A program made the translations under genes and the position numbers. DNA of 64,000 nt. Origin: Symbiodinium natans (lineage: Eukaryota > Sar > Dinophyceae > Suessiales > Symbiodiniaceae). Each line of letters begins with the position of its first letter. The first letter of the stretch is position 1. Location: NCBI GenBank assembly GCA_905221605.1, contig CAJNDS010002349.1, positions 124,001 to 188,000 of the forward strand, read 5' to 3'. The notes under the pieces were generated by a model. It did no database searches, was not told the DNA's origin, and saw nothing but the letters and a program-made list of their open reading frames with translations. Below are positions 37,490-49,068 of the stretch, one piece after another.

Positions 37490-38081
37490 AGGCGTATCTG
37501 AGGGCTTTTCGTGCTGTGACCCATGCAAGAAGCACGGAATTTCTGGCCAAAGAGCCCACTTCAGCACGTGGCCGAACGTCCAACCAACGGCTTTTCCGAG
37601 TACCTTGAAGCTGCCAGCTTGGTCCGCAGGACTTGGGGCTTTGGGGCTTTGGGGCTTTGGGGCTTTGGGGGATCGAAAAGCAGCACAGGCCTCAAAGCAC
37701 ATGCCGAGCCCCCACTGGGGCCATGGCGGCTAGATACTGCGGGAAGGTCCAGTCTGGCAGCCACTGGATTACCTTGACTTCGGTGCCGAGCTAAGCAGTC
37801 ATCGAAGCGATGGCGAACAGCAGCAAGACAACGGCGCTTTCATGCATAGCATCAGCGCGCATCCAGACTGGGTGGCGTACCAGGTACATGAGCAAGACAT
37901 TGAAGCAGGTCATGAAGGTGTAGAAGTGCTGCCAGGGCCCCATCTTTCACTACACATGGACCGTGTTGCCAGAGATCGAGCGGTCAAGTGCTGTCGCACG
38001 TTTCTCATATTCCAAGTCGCGACCCTCAGGGACGATGCACTTGGAGGAACTTTGCCCTTTGTCATTCAGAGGGGTGGCCTG
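37490..38081 (-). CDS. Probable membrane protein, three or more exons (partial)
   Basis: One exon runs from about 38,081 (CAG|G acceptor; ATPLNDKGQSSSKCIVPEGR, then DLEYEKRATALDRSISGNTV) to about 37,957. Next is about 37,945-37,795 (WQHFYTFMTCFNVLLMYLVR, then SAVVLLLFAIASMTA), with two hydrophobic stretches that could span a membrane. Last is about 37,610-37,490 (SFKVLGKAVGWTFGHVLKWA onward). The junction between the first two is not clear because their frames differ and little space separates them; a frameshift or unusual short intron is possible. A GGGGCTTT tandem repeat at 37,637-37,672 lies in the following intron. The gene lies about 260 bp downstream of the rhamnose synthase on the same strand. 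The family is not recognised. Confidence 0.45.
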
Positions 38082-38341
38082 CAATGAGAAGACTCCAAAA
38101 AGGGACTAAAGACAGGCTTGTGCCAAGTATATGCTATGCACCACAGAGCACCACAGTGGGAGGCGCGCCCTCACACTGGATTCCAGCAAACTAAGCAGGA
38201 CCCCGGGTCTCCTTGCCTGCGGAAGCACAAGTCCTTGAATTGCGGGTGCCGCTCAGCTGGAGAGGAATTTCGAACTTTGCAACTAGGGAGGGTTTAAAAA
38301 TGGCCTGTGTGCCAGGGCCTTTGGGCCTTTCTGCCACTGCC

Positions 38342-40629
38342 TCACTTCGACCTTGCCTTTGACTTGTCAGTCTGCGCAGGCTTGAACACATACTGGATCA
38401 GCGAATCTCTGATGGGCAGCATGCCGGGAAACTCTTTCCACATCTTGTGCGGGCTCAGCTCGTTGTTGGACCTCGCGGCGGTGATGACCTTTGCCTGCTC
38501 CTCGACGGTGAAGTTTCCCCACTTGAAGTCTGGGTCGATGTACTCCTCACACTCATAGCAGCTAATAGCAATCACTGAATCACCTTCGGGAATCCTCATA
38601 ATATCCTTCCCCGCATAGCCCCCTTCTTTTTCAAACCAGTACAGAAAAAAAGAGGGAACCTACTGTGCTGAACCGTGGGAGTCCTTGTACAGCTCCAGGA
38701 CTTGATTGTGGCTGATGGCCCCAGGGTTGCAGAAGTTGTAGATCCCTGTGAGTCGTCTCAGGGCCATCTCCACCGCATAAGGCAGCAGCTCAGGAAGGAC
38801 CGTCATGCTGTTGGGGATGTTCACCACCTTGTTGTAGTGGGCAATCTTGTAGATGAAGTTCCGCTTGTTTGTGAGGATGTCTCCATCGATGGGCATGCGA
38901 ACTCGCAGGGTAAGCACATGGTCAAAATTGCGAAGCATGTTCTCCACGTAGCCTTTTGTCTCAGAGTAGAAGGAGCCAGTAAAGTTGGGCCGGTCCTCTT
39001 CGCTGAAAGTCAAGGATGCTTCTTTCGCGACGAGAGAGGCATCTCGCTCGATCTTTTCCGGCTTCTTCTCGTCATAGTGGAAGATGCATCCGGTAGCGAA
39101 GTTGGTCATGTGAATGCCGTGCGTGGCACAGAGGTCAGCAAGCGTCAAGGTTCCAATGACGTTGACGCGAATGGTCTCCTGTCGGTGCGTCTCACACCAG
39201 TCGACATTGGGACGGCCAGTCAAGCCAGCCGCATTCATCACGTGGGTGCAGCCGCTATGAAGAAGCTCACGCTCTACGCTCTCCCGATCCTGCAAACGAG
39301 AGGTTGCCCACTCCCAGGAAAAGCCCTTCTGGGTCAGCATATCGCCAATCATGCCACCAATCCAACCGGTCCTCCCGAACACAAGGAACTTCACCTTCTT
39401 CGCCTTCTTGGCTGCAGGCTCGCCATCCGTGTCCCTTGCGGCAGCCTGAGCCGGAACCTCGAGCCTCGGAATTGGCACAGGGTGCGCCACCAAGACAGAG
39501 TCCATGTCACAGTCGGACCAGAAAGCACTGCCATGGACGGTGAACCAGTCCACGGTCTGCTTAAGGCCTTCATCAAACTTCACGGTTTCCTTCCATCCCA
39601 GCTGCTCCAGCTGCTTAAGGTCAAGGAAGTAGCGCATGTCGTTGAAAGGCCGATTGCGGACATGCTCGATCATCTTCTCGGGATCAATATCCGGCTTCAT
39701 CAGCTTGATGATCTGCTTTACGATGTCAATGACCGAATGCTCCTCGGCTGTGCCAATGTTGTAGGTGCTGCCTGTGACTCCCTTGTGCAAGACGATGTCA
39801 AATGCTGCGGCCACATCCTTGACGTGCAGGTAGGAGCGCTTGCTCAAGCCGTCTCCGTGTACCGTGAGCTTCTTGTTCCTCTTCAACATCATGATCATCT
39901 TGGGGATCAGCTTCTCCGGGTACTGGCGTGGGCCGTAGACGTTATTGCCACGAGTGACGAGGACCGGCAGCCCATAGGATCGATGGTAGCTTTTCACCAT
40001 CATCTCCGCGGCGGCCTTGGAGGCTGCGTAAGGGTTCGTAGGGTCCAAAGGGGAGGTGGCCTCAACCTTCATGTCCCCTGCATCGTGGTAGCTGGCATTC
40101 TCGCCATAGACCTCGTCGGTACTGACATGGATGTACCGCTTCACTTGGTGCTTGAGCTCCTTCAGGACCTCCAAAATTCTGTGTGTGCCCAGGACGTTGT
40201 CATCCGTGAAGGTCACAGAGTTGCCGAAGGAGAGGTCAACGTGCGTCTGTGCCGCGAAGTGCATCACCGTGTCGATTTCCTCCTGCTCGATGATGTAGTG
40301 CAGCAGATCTGGACTTTTGATGTCTCCCTTCACAAACCTTACTGGCTCCAAGCAGGGTAGTTACAAACTTCGGGTTCCTGTAGGGGACTATATAGGATAC
40401 TCAGTTCCCGAACTCCCTGATAATCAAGAACCGGTCAGAGAAACTTGAAGTTGGGCTTGCCCTGCATTGACTCGAAGTTCTTCGTGTTCGAGCAGTAGTC
40501 CAAGCGATCCAAGATCACAATCTTGTACTTGGGATACGTAAAGAATAGGTGCTCCGCGACGTGGCTTGCGATGAAACCCGCGCCGCCTGTGACGAGGATG
40601 TTCCGAGGCTCGTAAACCACCTTCGCCAT
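38342..40629 (-). CDS. RHM: UDP-L-rhamnose synthase (fused 4,6-dehydratase and epimerase/reductase)
   Basis: The enzyme makes UDP-rhamnose from UDP-glucose in the cytosol. Exons are 40629-40445, 40337-38684 and 38545-38342, totalling 2,043 bp and 680 residues, close to the plant RHM length of about 670. Start: ATG at 40,629 (MAKVVYEPRN). The N-terminal dehydratase domain has the Rossmann motif TGGAGFIASH near residues 13-22, HFAAQTHVDLSF at about 88-99, STDEVYG at about 134-140 and the catalytic YAASK at 165-169. The C-terminal domain starts after a lysine-rich linker and has GRTGWIGG near 383-390, NAAGLTGRPNVDWCETH and a second YxxxK (YSETK) at about 519-523. All catalytic signatures are present. 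Intron 1 (40444-40338) is GT-AG. Intron 2 (38683-38546) is best read as GA-AG, restoring the family motif LYKEYIDPDFKW. A GT-AG alternative would insert about 15 extra residues. Confidence 0.95.
38546..38683 (-). other. Intron with GA donor and AG|G acceptor
   Basis: Exon 2 ends TACAAG and the intron begins GACTCC. It ends TGTGAG and exon 3 begins GAGTAC. The joined codons give YKEYIDP, the sequence expected from the family. No GT donor gives that product in frame. It is 138 bp long. Confidence 0.7.
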
Positions 40630-40699
40630 GCCAAAATGCTGGTTTTTTTCGCTATCAACTGTCACTGTGCCCAGCTGTGCAGGCTTGAACCTAATAGCT

Positions 40700-41250
40700 C
40701 ATTACGGCTAAATCATGGCTCAGACATGCTCACCGATCTGTACATTCGTGTGCAAAACAGCTGCGAGCTGCATGGATGGTCACAGAAGGCGGCGCACCGG
40801 CAATCGTTGTGACATCCTGCTTGCGCGGCCAGGCATCCGAGTCTACAGCCTACAGTCGTACAGCTTGCATGAACACGAGAATCTCTAACAGCTCCCAGTC
40901 CAGGCTGCCATTCTCCGCGCACCCGGTGAGGACATGCCGGCGCAGTAGCACTTGGCGCAGCAGACAAGTTTGGTCTACCGATTTGCACATCGACACCATC
41001 CTCTAGACTCTAAACACTTCGGTGGAGTGCGTACGGCCGCATGGCCACGGGGGCCCCCGACTGGAAGGCAGAAGAGCCAGGCGCAAGTGAGGGTGGTGAA
41101 AATCAGGATCCACCTTATTTGCATCGGAGCCAGACTCGGTTGCAAGTGACTTCTTTTGGAGCCCGTCGTTCACCGGGAGGTCACCAAGGTCGGGGCCCCT
41201 GGTACTCTGCATCGACGTCCAACCTACAAAATCGCATCAGGACCAGGACT
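40700..41250. other. Intergenic, nothing recognised
   Basis: Frames are open on both strands but none has a recognisable motif. Any promoter or trans-splice acceptor of the rhamnose synthase gene would lie here; the sequence shows no TATA-like element that I can support. Confidence 0.4.
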
Positions 41251-41319
41251 AGCAGGCAGTGCTGCTGTGGTTTTGTGCTGCTCTTGTTCGTTCCCGTCCT
41301 GAAGGACAGGGTGACCCCC

Positions 41320-42240
41320 CCTCTCCAGACAAAGAACCCCCCCACACCACCACCAGCCCCCACCCAACCACCCCCCACGCCACCACCCCCACCACCCCAC
41401 CCCCACCACCCCCACAAGCTCAGTGGAAAGTAACGTTTATACGAATCCTATATATTTTAAAAAGAGATCTTGTTCTGGTTTCTCAACGTATCACCAAACG
41501 GAATCCTCTTCAAATTTATAGGAATCCAATTTAGCTAAGTAAGCATTCTCAAGAATCGCACGTATTAACACGAACACGAATCCTCTTGAATTAGGTCGGG
41601 TTTAGGGGGGGGGGAGGAGAGGGGGGGGAGGAGAGGGGAGGGTGGTAGGGGCACCTAAACCCTTTCGTTTTCACATTTTTAACATGATTCCTCGACATTC
41701 TTACGAAGTTAGTATTGTATGAAGTGCAATAAGATTCCGATTGCTTTCAATAGGGTTCTTGTTGCTTTTAACACTTTTAATCGGATTCTCAATAGGATGC
41801 TCAATATTTTAAGACTCGTATTAGGATTCCTAATAATTGCAACGATGAAAATTAGGAGTACTAAGATTTCAAGTAGAATCCGCCGAGGCCTCGGGCCGAA
41901 GGTGTATTGGTAGTCAGAACAGGCACCCCCCTCCAAATCCTCCCTCCAGGCCCAAAGCCCTTTTTCGGACCCCTTTTTTTGCCTCAAATGGGTACCCCCC
42001 CTAGGTGAGCAGGGTCCGCAAGCGGATGGTTCGCCAGGACCAGAGGCAGTTGCAGCCCTTCCCAGCAGGGCCCCCCCCTTTTTCACTGCCCCCACCCTTC
42101 CCCCCCACCCCCCCCCCCCACCCCCCCGCCCCCTACCCCCCCCTACCCCCCCCCCCCCCTAAACCCCCCCCCCCTCCCCCCCCCCCCCCCACCCCCCCCC
42201 CCCCCCCCACCCCCCACATAGTCCCTCCCCCAAAAGCCAC
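41320..42240. repeat. C-rich and A/T-rich low-complexity region
   Basis: CCCCACC-type repeats occupy 41,320-41,418. G-runs occur at 41,608-41,645. TAAGATTC/GGATTC-like degenerate units occur at 41,690-41,880. C-runs broken by A or T occupy 42,068-42,235. Proline-rich frames are artefacts. Confidence 0.8.
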
Positions 42241-42479
42241 ATGAGCGGCTGGGCTAATGGACGCAACAAGAGGGGCTTGATGTTTGTAGGTGTCGCTATA
42301 GCACACCCAATGGTTCATAACCTAGGGGTGTCGCTTTTCAAGTGTTCCCATCGTTTTACAGGGTTTTCCCCTTGCTTAATTGAATGGCTGGGGGTTTTGG
42401 CGCTTGCTCACATAAGGTGTTTGTGAAAGGCTGCTCCGACGCGCTGGCTTGAGGGCCGGAGGCTCACTGGTGTGAGCAC

Positions 42480-42840
42480 GGCCGCAAATCCGCCGAGGCC
42501 TCGCCCCCTTTCCCCCCCCCACCCCCCCCCACCCCCACCTCGCCCCCCGGTTTTCGAGGCTCAACTCCGGGGACGAAGAGTAACCGAAACCCGAAACCTT
42601 CAATCTTAGCTCCCCCCCCCCTTTCCCCTCTGCCCCCCTTCCCCCTCCACCCCTACCCCCCCTGAGGGGCCTGGCTCAACCCTACGATCAATCCAAGCCG
42701 AACCGTCTCTTGAACCCTAAACCCAAAAAAACCCTAAACCCCAAAGCAAGAACCTGAGCCCTAAGCCCTCAATCCTAAACTAACCCTCAACCCTAAACCC
42801 CAGACCATAAACCATAAACCCGGAACCCTAAACCCGACTT
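42480..42840. repeat. C-rich stretch followed by telomere-like CCCTAAA units
   Basis: Poly-C with A interruptions lies at 42,505-42,540 and 42,611-42,660. Degenerate CCCTAAA/CCATAAA units lie at 42,712-42,835. The phrase CCGCCGAGGCCTCG occurs at 42,489 and at 41,880, so these flanks are related. Confidence 0.7.
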
Positions 42841-42904
42841 GGGCGCTGCGGAATCACCATGCTCACGCGGATGCGCTGGGCCGGGCCGAGGCGGGTCGCG
42901 TAGC

Positions 42905-43450
<546 letters not shown>

Positions 43451-43799
43451 GGAGGGGCGCGAGAGCGGACTGCGGCGCGTACGACGGCGCGGGAAGCTGG
43501 AGGATTTTCGTTGAATTGTAGTACAAATGTACTAGTGGGGGACAGAGCCGGAGGGGCGCGAGAGCGGACTGCGCGTACGACGGCACGTATGGCGGCGCGG
43601 GAAGGGGAGGGATTTTCGTTGCACTGTAGTACAAATTTAGTACTGGGAGGACAGAGCAGGTGCGCGAGAGCGGACTGCGGCGCGGACGACGGTGCGTACG
43701 GCGGAGGGATTTTCGTTGAATTGTATCACAAATGTATAGTACTGGAGGACAGAGCCGGAGGGGCGCGAGAGCGGACTGCGGCGCGTGCCTTATTACCTT

Positions 43800-44460
43800 C
43801 TTATATACTCTTCTATAAAATGCGCATACGGAATGGATGTTAAAGTGGGGGTTTCACTCGGGCACTGTTGTGATTCGGATTGTTTTTGGGTTCCTGGCTT
43901 GACCTTGTTTGAAAGTTGCCTATTATTGTTGGACACTTTGGCGCTCCAGGTTAATAGGTTTTATGAAAAAAGGCTCCTCCTTCGGATTTAAGGACACCCC
44001 CCCTGTAGGGAATGGACTTCGGGAAAAAGCGGGGCCCCTACATCTTGTTCCCTAGATTTATTCCCTTAATGTTATTCCCGAAGCCCTAAGAAAAGGGATC
44101 CTTACATCCTAAAGAGGAAAGCCCTTGCATTTCACAAACCGATCTTATTCTCCAAGTCCTCTGTGCTGAATCCTAAAGAGCCGGATTCCCAAATCTTACT
44201 CCCTAAGCCGCATTTCCTTAATTTCATTGCCCAAATTGTGTTCCCTAATCCCTGAAGAGGGGGGTGAGTCGGGGGGTTCCTTAATTTCTAGAGAGGAGAG
44301 CCCCTAGATGCCAAAAACACATCTTATTCCCAAAGTCCTTTATGCTAAGCCCAAAAAACCCAGATTGTCCGGACATTTTTCGGGAATTTCAAGCACAAAG
44401 CACGGGTACTTGAAAGGGGGGGGGGGGTGTAGGGGGTGACCATATATATTCATATCTGGA
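43800..44460. other. Gene-free stretch downstream of the kinase exons
   Basis: Degenerate CCTAA/CCCAAA-type units appear at 44,040-44,350. I looked here for the missing kinase C-lobe (HRD, DFG and APE motifs) on the minus strand and did not find it. Confidence 0.5.
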
Positions 44461-44520
44461 TGTTCGCCTTAGCTGACAGCTTTGTGCAGCTTTGTGACAG
44501 CTTTGTGACAGCTTTGTGAC

Positions 44521-45237
44521 CTGATCATTTGGTGCAGAGCATCGTGCAGCTTGACAATGAAGGGGGAATCGCACATGATCTGCACGTTCTTCTCGCTTAT
44601 CACGCTGCTTTGCATGCCACTTTTGACCTTATTCATGACATGCCACCTGCTCCTCAGAGTAAATCTCAGAGAGACCCAGAGACCCACGTGTAAGGTATGG
44701 ACCACATACCCTTTGCTCAAAGCCTTCAGCGCGTAGGTCTCGGCTGTGTTGAGATGCTCCACCTGAGCGCTTAGGGATCCTGCTCTCGTTGAGTCCACTT
44801 TCCGCACGTTTTTGCTGCAGCTCTAAGATTCTGAGTGTCCCGTGGTTTCTAAGGCTTCGAGTTGCAGTCGACTACGTATATGTATTATATTTATATGTAT
44901 GTATGATTATATATGTATATATTATCAAAGCAGAAGGTCGAGTGGCCATTTCCACTGCACCAAAGCCGCCACAGCCCAGCAGGCCAAGCTTCTTCAAGTC
45001 CTATACACCCACACGAGGTCACTTCTCGACAGCGTCAGAACGTCTCCCGAAAAACTCAGCGCGTGGGGTGTTGACCGGGTGTTGCGGTGTGGTGGTGAGA
45101 TGTGGTGAGATGTGGTGAGGTCCTTGAACTTGATTTTACCGAAGGTCGCGGCCGCGCTGGGTGCCACCGCTGGCTTCTTCACTGAGCCCGTGCCGTCTTT
45201 GCCACGCCGCGTCAGCTCCTCAAAGATGGAGGATATG
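44521..45237 (-). CDS. cGMP-dependent protein kinase, kinase N-lobe exons (C-lobe missing)
   Basis: Four exons join in frame. 45237-45123 reads ISSIFEELTRRGKDG, then ATFGKIKFK. 45000-44947 reads DLKKLGLLGCGGFGAVEM, the ATP-binding glycine loop GCGGFG. 44762-44703 reads VEHLNTAETYALKALSKGYV, with the ATP-anchoring lysine in ALKALSK. 44627-44521 reads VKSGMQSSVISEKNVQIMCD, then SPFIVKLHDALHQMI, with helix C and its conserved glutamate. The combination ALKALSKGYVV and CDSPFIVKL is characteristic of alveolate PKG. Introns use GA, GC and GT donors in turn, all with AG|G acceptors. No exon for the activation or catalytic loop was found before the next gene at 40.6 kb, so the gene is truncated, rearranged or continues in sequence I could not recognise. 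Confidence 0.85.
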
Positions 45238-45599
45238 CTGGATAGTTTGCATAGTTAGAATAGTTTAGAAGCTCCCTTTGACGTCAGCCTCTGAACAATT
45301 TGAACCTGACACGTCCTGTGTGGTCCTCTCCCATACGAAAGTGCATGTCGGTATGCCAGGTGCATGCTGTGAAAGCGCCGTCGGACTAAGGGACGCTAAG
45401 GCTCAGGCTTGCAGGGATCCGAGAAGAATCTCGAAGGATTCTTTGTCAACCACGAGAGTCTGAACAGGGTAACCAGGCTGGGCAACAAGGCTACTCGACA
45501 CGCCGTGCTGGCAAGTCTTGACAAGGGAAGCCCTGAATCACGTGATATCACGTGGCGCAATTGCTCGGCTTGGGAGAGCTTTTGGCACGGCGCGACGGA

Positions 45600-48500
45600 C
45601 TCAAACAGTCAGCAGAAGATTGTCCTCTGCTTCCTGCAGAAAGTATCCGAAGGAAAGCGCATCCCACATGATGCGCTCCTTGGCCCCCATCTTGCTGACT
45701 GACCTGGACCCCCCCCACACACCGGACACCGGCCTATCCCTACAATGTCTTTAAGGAGGTCAGAGTATATCATATAATTCAACGACGCTTAGACAGCATT
45801 TGTCAAGCTGTCAACAAGAAGCTGGATGTCTAAGGTTTGCCGAGCCACGCAGTTTTTTAGCTGGTATTGCTTTGCTTAAGACTTGTTGGAACAATCCGAA
45901 GCGAAAAAAATGTGAAGAGGTGGCCAAGGGACAACATGCGGAGCTCGCCGGCCTCAGCGGATTCCAGCAACAGGGATGCAAGTTTGCCAATGGGGGGTGT
46001 AGAAGCTGCAGGATCAGCTGCACCGCTGGCACTGCTGGCACCGCTCTCCTCCGAGGTTTCTTTGATCGCCTCCTTTGCACGATCTAAGGGCTTTTGAAGT
46101 TCATCTCGCAGGTTGGTCCCAAAGAGTGACTCGGTTTGTCGGCGGATGGCACTCAGCACGGCACTGCTCAGCTTGAGAACCTCGTCCATCGTGGCATCCT
46201 CGCTGGAGGGCCGTGACACCATCTCCACGAAGTTTTTGAAGCGCTCCACGGCCATCGCAGAACCCATCGCAGAACCCATCCCCGCCTCTTCAGCCTCTTC
46301 GGCCTGCTCATAGTCTCTTTGCAGGCTGAGCGCCAGCTCGAAGCGCCGGCAGAGCCGGCGCAGGCAGAGCCCAAAGGCGGCGTGGCCGAAGTAGGCGTCC
46401 GCCTGAACGACGCGGGTCGACGAGGTGACGGCTGTGAAGACCTCCACAGGCCCAGAGACTCACACATGTTCTACATAAGCCTCCCAAGCGCTGCGCCTCT
46501 CCCGGCCCTTGCGCAAGCTTTCGTGAAGACCATCGTCTTGGAGTTTATACGGATATACGGTCGACATAAATGCAAGGACAAGGTAGTAGCAGGGACGTCA
46601 TGAAGCTAGCAGAGGTTTGTTTTGCGTTTCAAACTCTACTTTTGCCACCACATGGCAATGCATCACAAGGGGTATACTGTACATAATTGGTGCGGTGCTA
46701 CAATGTACTACAATGTTCTGAAAAACTTGAGAATTCGCCTCGGCTTCCTGCCGAGAAGGGTCTGCTTATTCCAGGGATCCGCTCTCCTTCCCCCTAACCC
46801 CCCGTGCAGGTTTTTGTGACGCCACCCCCGGATCGCTTGGAGCAGCTGCAAACCACCCCACCCCCCCACCCCCCCCACCACACACCCCCCACTGGGCCGG
46901 CCCGGCTGCCGAGGCGCCGCGCAAGCGTTTACAATTACCTGCCACTCCATGATGCAACTGCTGGAAAGTTTGACTGTTTGGGCTGGGCCGAGTCTTCTGC
47001 TGTGCTGTACATTTACTCAATGTGACTTACACAAAATGCGACCCTCCAAAGCCTCTGATGGACACTACGAATGCTTGCAAAACAAATCTTACGAGAATCC
47101 TTTCGCTGCGCTTTCACAAGGCCTTTCGCGAAGATTATACATCAGCCCGCTTTCATTAAACTCGCTTTATGGAAACCGAGCAACGGTCAACCCGCGCGAG
47201 ACCCTGTTCTGCATGTAGTGCCCGCTTCATGCATTCCCATGTGGCCAAGTCATACGCTGCGGGCTTGCGCGGGCTGCAAAGTGCAGTAGCCGGGGGTGGG
47301 GTTCAGGTGGGATCCCTCGTCAGGTTGTTTCAAGCTAAGTGGACACTTTGAGGATGGTACCGCTACCTGCATCAGTACAAGCGTGTGCAGGGTTACTCGA
47401 GTACCTGGAGCCACTGTGCCAGGTCCTCTTGGGTCCAGGACCCAGTCCGCGCTGTCTGCGAATCGGTTGTGTGGGTTGCGTCGGTTGTGTCTGTGTCCGT
47501 CGTGAGCGCTTTCCGTAGGCTCAAGCCCGAGGCCCCGCCGATGTCCGTAAGCACAGTGTCCTTGACCTTGCGGAAGCGTTCCAAAAAGTCTCCGAATTGG
47601 CCTGGCGACTGCAACTGCTCCTGTGTGTACGCGTTGACCAAGTCTCGGATGTAAGCCTTGCTGCCCAGTGCACGGAACAGCTCCCGACGGAGGGGCTCGG
47701 ATACAGCTGTCAAAGGCACCTCATATGAATGGTCACCTGCCAGGCAACAGGAAAGGGTGTGCAGGCGGGATATGTGTTAGATGATGAAAAGTGAGCTTAA
47801 AGTTTGCTGCAATCCGTTGCGCTTCGAGAGTTTTTGGGAGCAGGGTCCTGCAACAGAGTCCCACTGTTCCAGCCCGCGCCCGAACAAAGCCCAGGTCTTG
47901 GACGGCGACTCTGACTGAAAGCTCTTCAGCGCTGGCAATCCCATGGAGGCGCGACTCAAGAGCGCCTTGAGGTAGAGCAGGTCCGCCTCGGCTTCAAGAT
48001 CCTCCTGATCCTCCTCTTTAAGGGTCGCTTGCATACTCTGCATCTGCCCAAGCTTTAACGTCACCGCGTCCTGGTGCTTCCGAGGCCACGCCCATCGAAA
48101 GCCAGAGCCCAGGTTTTGCAGAGAGATCCAGCCATCAGCCAGGCGACCTCGCACCCGCTCCTGCTTGGGGAGGGTCTGAACTTCCAGCACCTGTGCAAGG
48201 GGTGCCAGGGCCATGCGGCCACACGCTGGACACACTACCTCTCGAATACTTGCCCTCTTAGTCATATAGCCCCGCTCTTCATCCTGAACTCGGATTCAGA
48301 AAGCTCTCCACGCCCGACCTCCACGCTCGCGCCTCTTGGCAGCTCGGCTAAGAAAGGCGGAGGGCTCAATTCCTTGGATGGGCCTACCATTACAGGGGCC
48401 GTTGAGATGATGAGGTACTCCCCAGGCTCATCCTCAACATCCTTCAGCAGAAGCTTCTCCACCTCTTGCCCGAGCTCGGTGCTGCAAGTGGGCTTGGCCG

Positions 48501-48783
48501 CGAGAGCTGCGCCACCTCTGACACCTCTGCCATCGAAGCTGGTCCCAGTGGTCCCAGTGGGCCTCAACCGCCTTAACCCCAAACCGCAGAAGCCGCTACG
48601 AGGCCGCGGCCCCGGATGGCGCTCGAGCCCTCCCAACAAGGCCGTGAAGGACGTGGCATTTGCCACATTTGCCACATCGTGAGATTGCAGGAAAAGGCTG
48701 ATACCAAGGAGCGCCAGGAACAGCCGAGCAGAAACACGCTGTCCAACCCGGTCGACATTTGGCTTCCGGAAGACAGCGGCCAT
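45600..48783 (-). CDS. Nested multi-exon gene with a possible N-terminal targeting sequence; distant resemblance to DUF760 proteins
   Basis: Exon 1 (48783-48319) starts MAAVFRKPNVDRVGQRVSAR and continues with a hydrophobic core (LFLALLGISLFL), consistent with a secretory signal or the first part of a plastid-targeting leader. Exon 2 starts at 48,190 (AG|G) after a 128-bp GT-AG intron. The join gives PRGASVEVLEVQTLPKQERV followed by RGRLADGWISL, a motif I associate with dinoflagellate proteins. A probable exon at about 47,740-47,540 (VSEPLRRELFRALGSKAYIR, then QFGDFLERFRKVKD), one at about 46,430-45,900 (ERFKNFVEMVSRPSSEDATM, then LSSAVLSAIRRQTESLFGTN) and one at about 45,695-45,605 (VSKMGAKERIMWDALSFGYF, then LQEAEDNLL) follow. 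The last three resemble plastid DUF760 proteins from memory, but this is weak. Function is unknown. Confidence 0.55.
46733..46940. repeat. Dispersed repeat copy 2, short C-rich core
   Basis: This copy shares the left (GAATTCGCCTCGGCTTCCTG) and right (GCAAGCGTTTACAATTA) parts with 42,905-43,450. It lies in an intron of the nested gene. The preceding TACTACAATGT resembles part of the 105-bp tandem unit near 43.5 kb, so both loci derive from one family. Confidence 0.85.
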
Positions 48784-49068
48784 GGCAACGCGACGTGGCG
48801 AGTAAATTAGTAAATACTACAATTACTACAACGCACTTCGCAATGTGCAGTTTCAAGCATCTTTTGTCCCTCCAAAGCAACAGACAGCCCTGAGCTGTAA
48901 GAAAGGCCCCGTGTGATAGACACACACACAATCCGACAGGCTTAACAAGCCAGGATGTCGAGAGCAGCATGTGTCTGGCAGGATCCATGTATGAGAAGGA
49001 TTGAGAAGGCACTCACATAGTTCCAGTGCCTGCTGGTGCCTACTCAGTATCTGCTCAGTACGACTCGC

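Larger units (their letters stand above)
45123..49068 (-). other. PKG intron region containing another gene
   Basis: The last cNMP domain ends its cassette at 49,069 (TIKVLSTVAK) and the next recognisable PKG residues, the end of that domain's closing helix, start at 45,237. Only about a dozen residues are missing between them, so at most one tiny exon is unseen. The interval otherwise holds a complete-looking gene at 45.6-48.8 kb on the same strand. Confidence 0.55.

Noticed and set aside
38675-40360. 561-codon plus-strand open frame
   Set aside because: It is the exact antisense of the rhamnose synthase central exon, whose catalytic motifs are all on the minus strand.
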